From contig CAMLNB010000086.1 in NCBI GenBank assembly GCA_946481205.1, forward strand, positions 1 to 13,890: a stretch of DNA of 13,890 nt, written 5' to 3'. Each line of letters starts with the position of its first letter. Position 1 is the first letter of the stretch. The notes under the pieces are model-generated. The model searched no databases and was not told the origin of the DNA. It saw only the letters and a program-made list of their open reading frames with translations. The DNA is from an uncultured Kangiella sp. (GTDB lineage Bacteria > Pseudomonadota > Gammaproteobacteria > Enterobacterales > DSM-103792). Position numbers and translations under genes: made by a program. Below, one piece after another: positions 13,183 to 13,890 of this stretch.

Positions 13183-13890
13183 TCAGTCAGCTTTCGGCCG
13201 CATCAACGGGAACAGCAGCACATCACGAATACTGGCCGAATTGGTTAGCAGCATCACAAAGCGATCAATGCCTATGCCTTCACCGGCGGTCGGCGCCAGA
13301 CCGTATTCCAACGCGTTGATGTAATCGGCATCGAAGAACATGGCTTCTTCGTCACCGGCATCTTTCGCTTCGACCTGGGCGCGGAAGCGGTCGGCCTGAT
13401 CATCCGGATCGTTCAACTCCGAGAAGCCATTGGCCAGCTCACGACCACCAACGAACAATTCAAAGCGATCGGTAACGTCCGGGTTCTTGTCATTACGACG
13501 CGACAGCGGCGACACCTCAACCGGGTAATCGCAGATGAAGGTCGGCTGCATCAGCTTGGCTTCGACCGTCTCTTCGAACACCGTGATCTGCGCTTTGCCC
13601 AGACCGGCATTCTTGTCGACATGCACTTTCAGACGCTGAGCAACTGCGCGCACGCCTTCCAGTGTCGACAACTCGGCCTTGGTCACGCCGTCGTTGTACT
13701 TGACGATGGCGTCCAGCACCGACAAGCGATCAAACGGCTTGCTGAAATCGTAATCGACGCCCTGCGAATGGAACTGGTATGTCCCAAGTGCTTGTTCAGC
13801 AACGAACTTGAACAGCTTTTCGGTGTAATCCATCAGATCATGGTAATCGGCATAGGCCCAGTAGAATTCCATCATCGTGAATTCCGGGTT
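13183..13890 (-). CDS. lysS: Lysyl-tRNA synthetase (LysS), 3' part
   Basis: Class II aminoacyl-tRNA synthetase that charges tRNA-Lys with lysine in the cytosol. The last 235 codons are visible; the gene continues past the right edge, since the frame stays open to the last base with [19 protein letters not shown] at its start. That stretch is the LysRS motif-2 region. The catalytic domain runs to the end, with the motif-3 sequence [20 protein letters not shown] near residue 200 of the visible part and a short tail, [11 protein letters not shown]. Motif 3 has Gly-Glu-Gly where many LysRS have Gly-Leu-Gly. Segment order and length match the C-terminal part of bacterial LysRS. The N-terminal anticodon-binding domain, motif 1 and the start are outside the window. 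Confidence 0.97.
   Translation of the reverse strand, partial: NPEFTMMEFYWAYADYHDLMDYTEKLFKFVAEQALGTYQFHSQGVDYDFSKPFDRLSVLDAIVKYNDGVTKAELSTLEGVRAVAQRLKVHVDKNAGLGKAQITVFEETVEAKLMQPTFICDYPVEVSPLSRRNDKNPDVTDRFELFVGGRELANGFSELNDPDDQADRFRAQVEAKDAGDEEAMFFDADYINALEYGLAPTAGEGIGIDRFVMLLTNSASIRDVLLFPLMRPKAD

Noticed and set aside
1..13890. Phage, IS element, CRISPR, defence or biosynthetic gene cluster
   Set aside because: No transposase, integrase, repeat arrays, nuclease or synthase motifs were seen on either strand; nearly all coding capacity is conserved core genes.

Overview
The window is a stretch of gammaproteobacterial chromosome with high GC, read from the bias at third codon positions rather than computed. 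Gene content and order match the envelope-stress locus of Pseudomonas-type Gammaproteobacteria: nadB diverges from algU/rpoE-mucA-mucB-mucC-mucD-lepA-lepB-(DUF4845), and sdhE-ygfX diverges from ygfZ nearby. The genus cannot be fixed from sequence alone. There are no phage, IS, CRISPR, tRNA or rRNA signatures.

Layout. From 1 to 7328 everything is on the minus strand, so it is transcribed right to left. The sigma-E type factor (6738-7328) is followed by its membrane anti-sigma factor (MucA/RseA), the periplasmic MucB/RseB, the membrane protein MucC/RseC and an HtrA-type serine protease (MucD). After two tandem hairpin terminators come lepA, lepB and the first codons of a DUF4845-like gene that leaves the window. 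Two sigma-E-type promoters with identical 16-nt spacing can be read directly. One lies in front of the sigma gene (7379-7406), the other between mucC and mucD (4371-4398). Together they imply an autoregulated stress regulon with an extra promoter for the protease.

The plus-strand nadB (7607-9208) diverges from the sigma operon and ends at a perfect 18-bp bidirectional terminator. Four minus-strand genes follow: sdhE, ygfX (cptA-like), a small H-NS-family protein and a membrane-anchored TPR protein. ygfZ and an HDOD-domain gene then run on the plus strand. sdhE/ygfX and ygfZ form the divergent pair known from E. coli, and all relate to flavin or Fe-S/folate chemistry. The H-NS and TPR genes sit between nadB and ygfX, where I recall nothing of the kind in Pseudomonas. 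A perfect 19-bp bidirectional terminator separates the HDOD gene from the 3' part of lysS, which runs off the right edge.

Most of the window is conserved housekeeping and stress-response DNA, and I found no convincing new multi-gene system. The points worth a second look are regulatory or architectural: the paired sigma-E promoters, the protease with almost no LA loop, the tandem terminators before lepA, a nested two-stem RNA hairpin between ygfZ and the HDOD gene, the TTG-started sdhE with overlapping divergent promoters, and the extended MucA tail.
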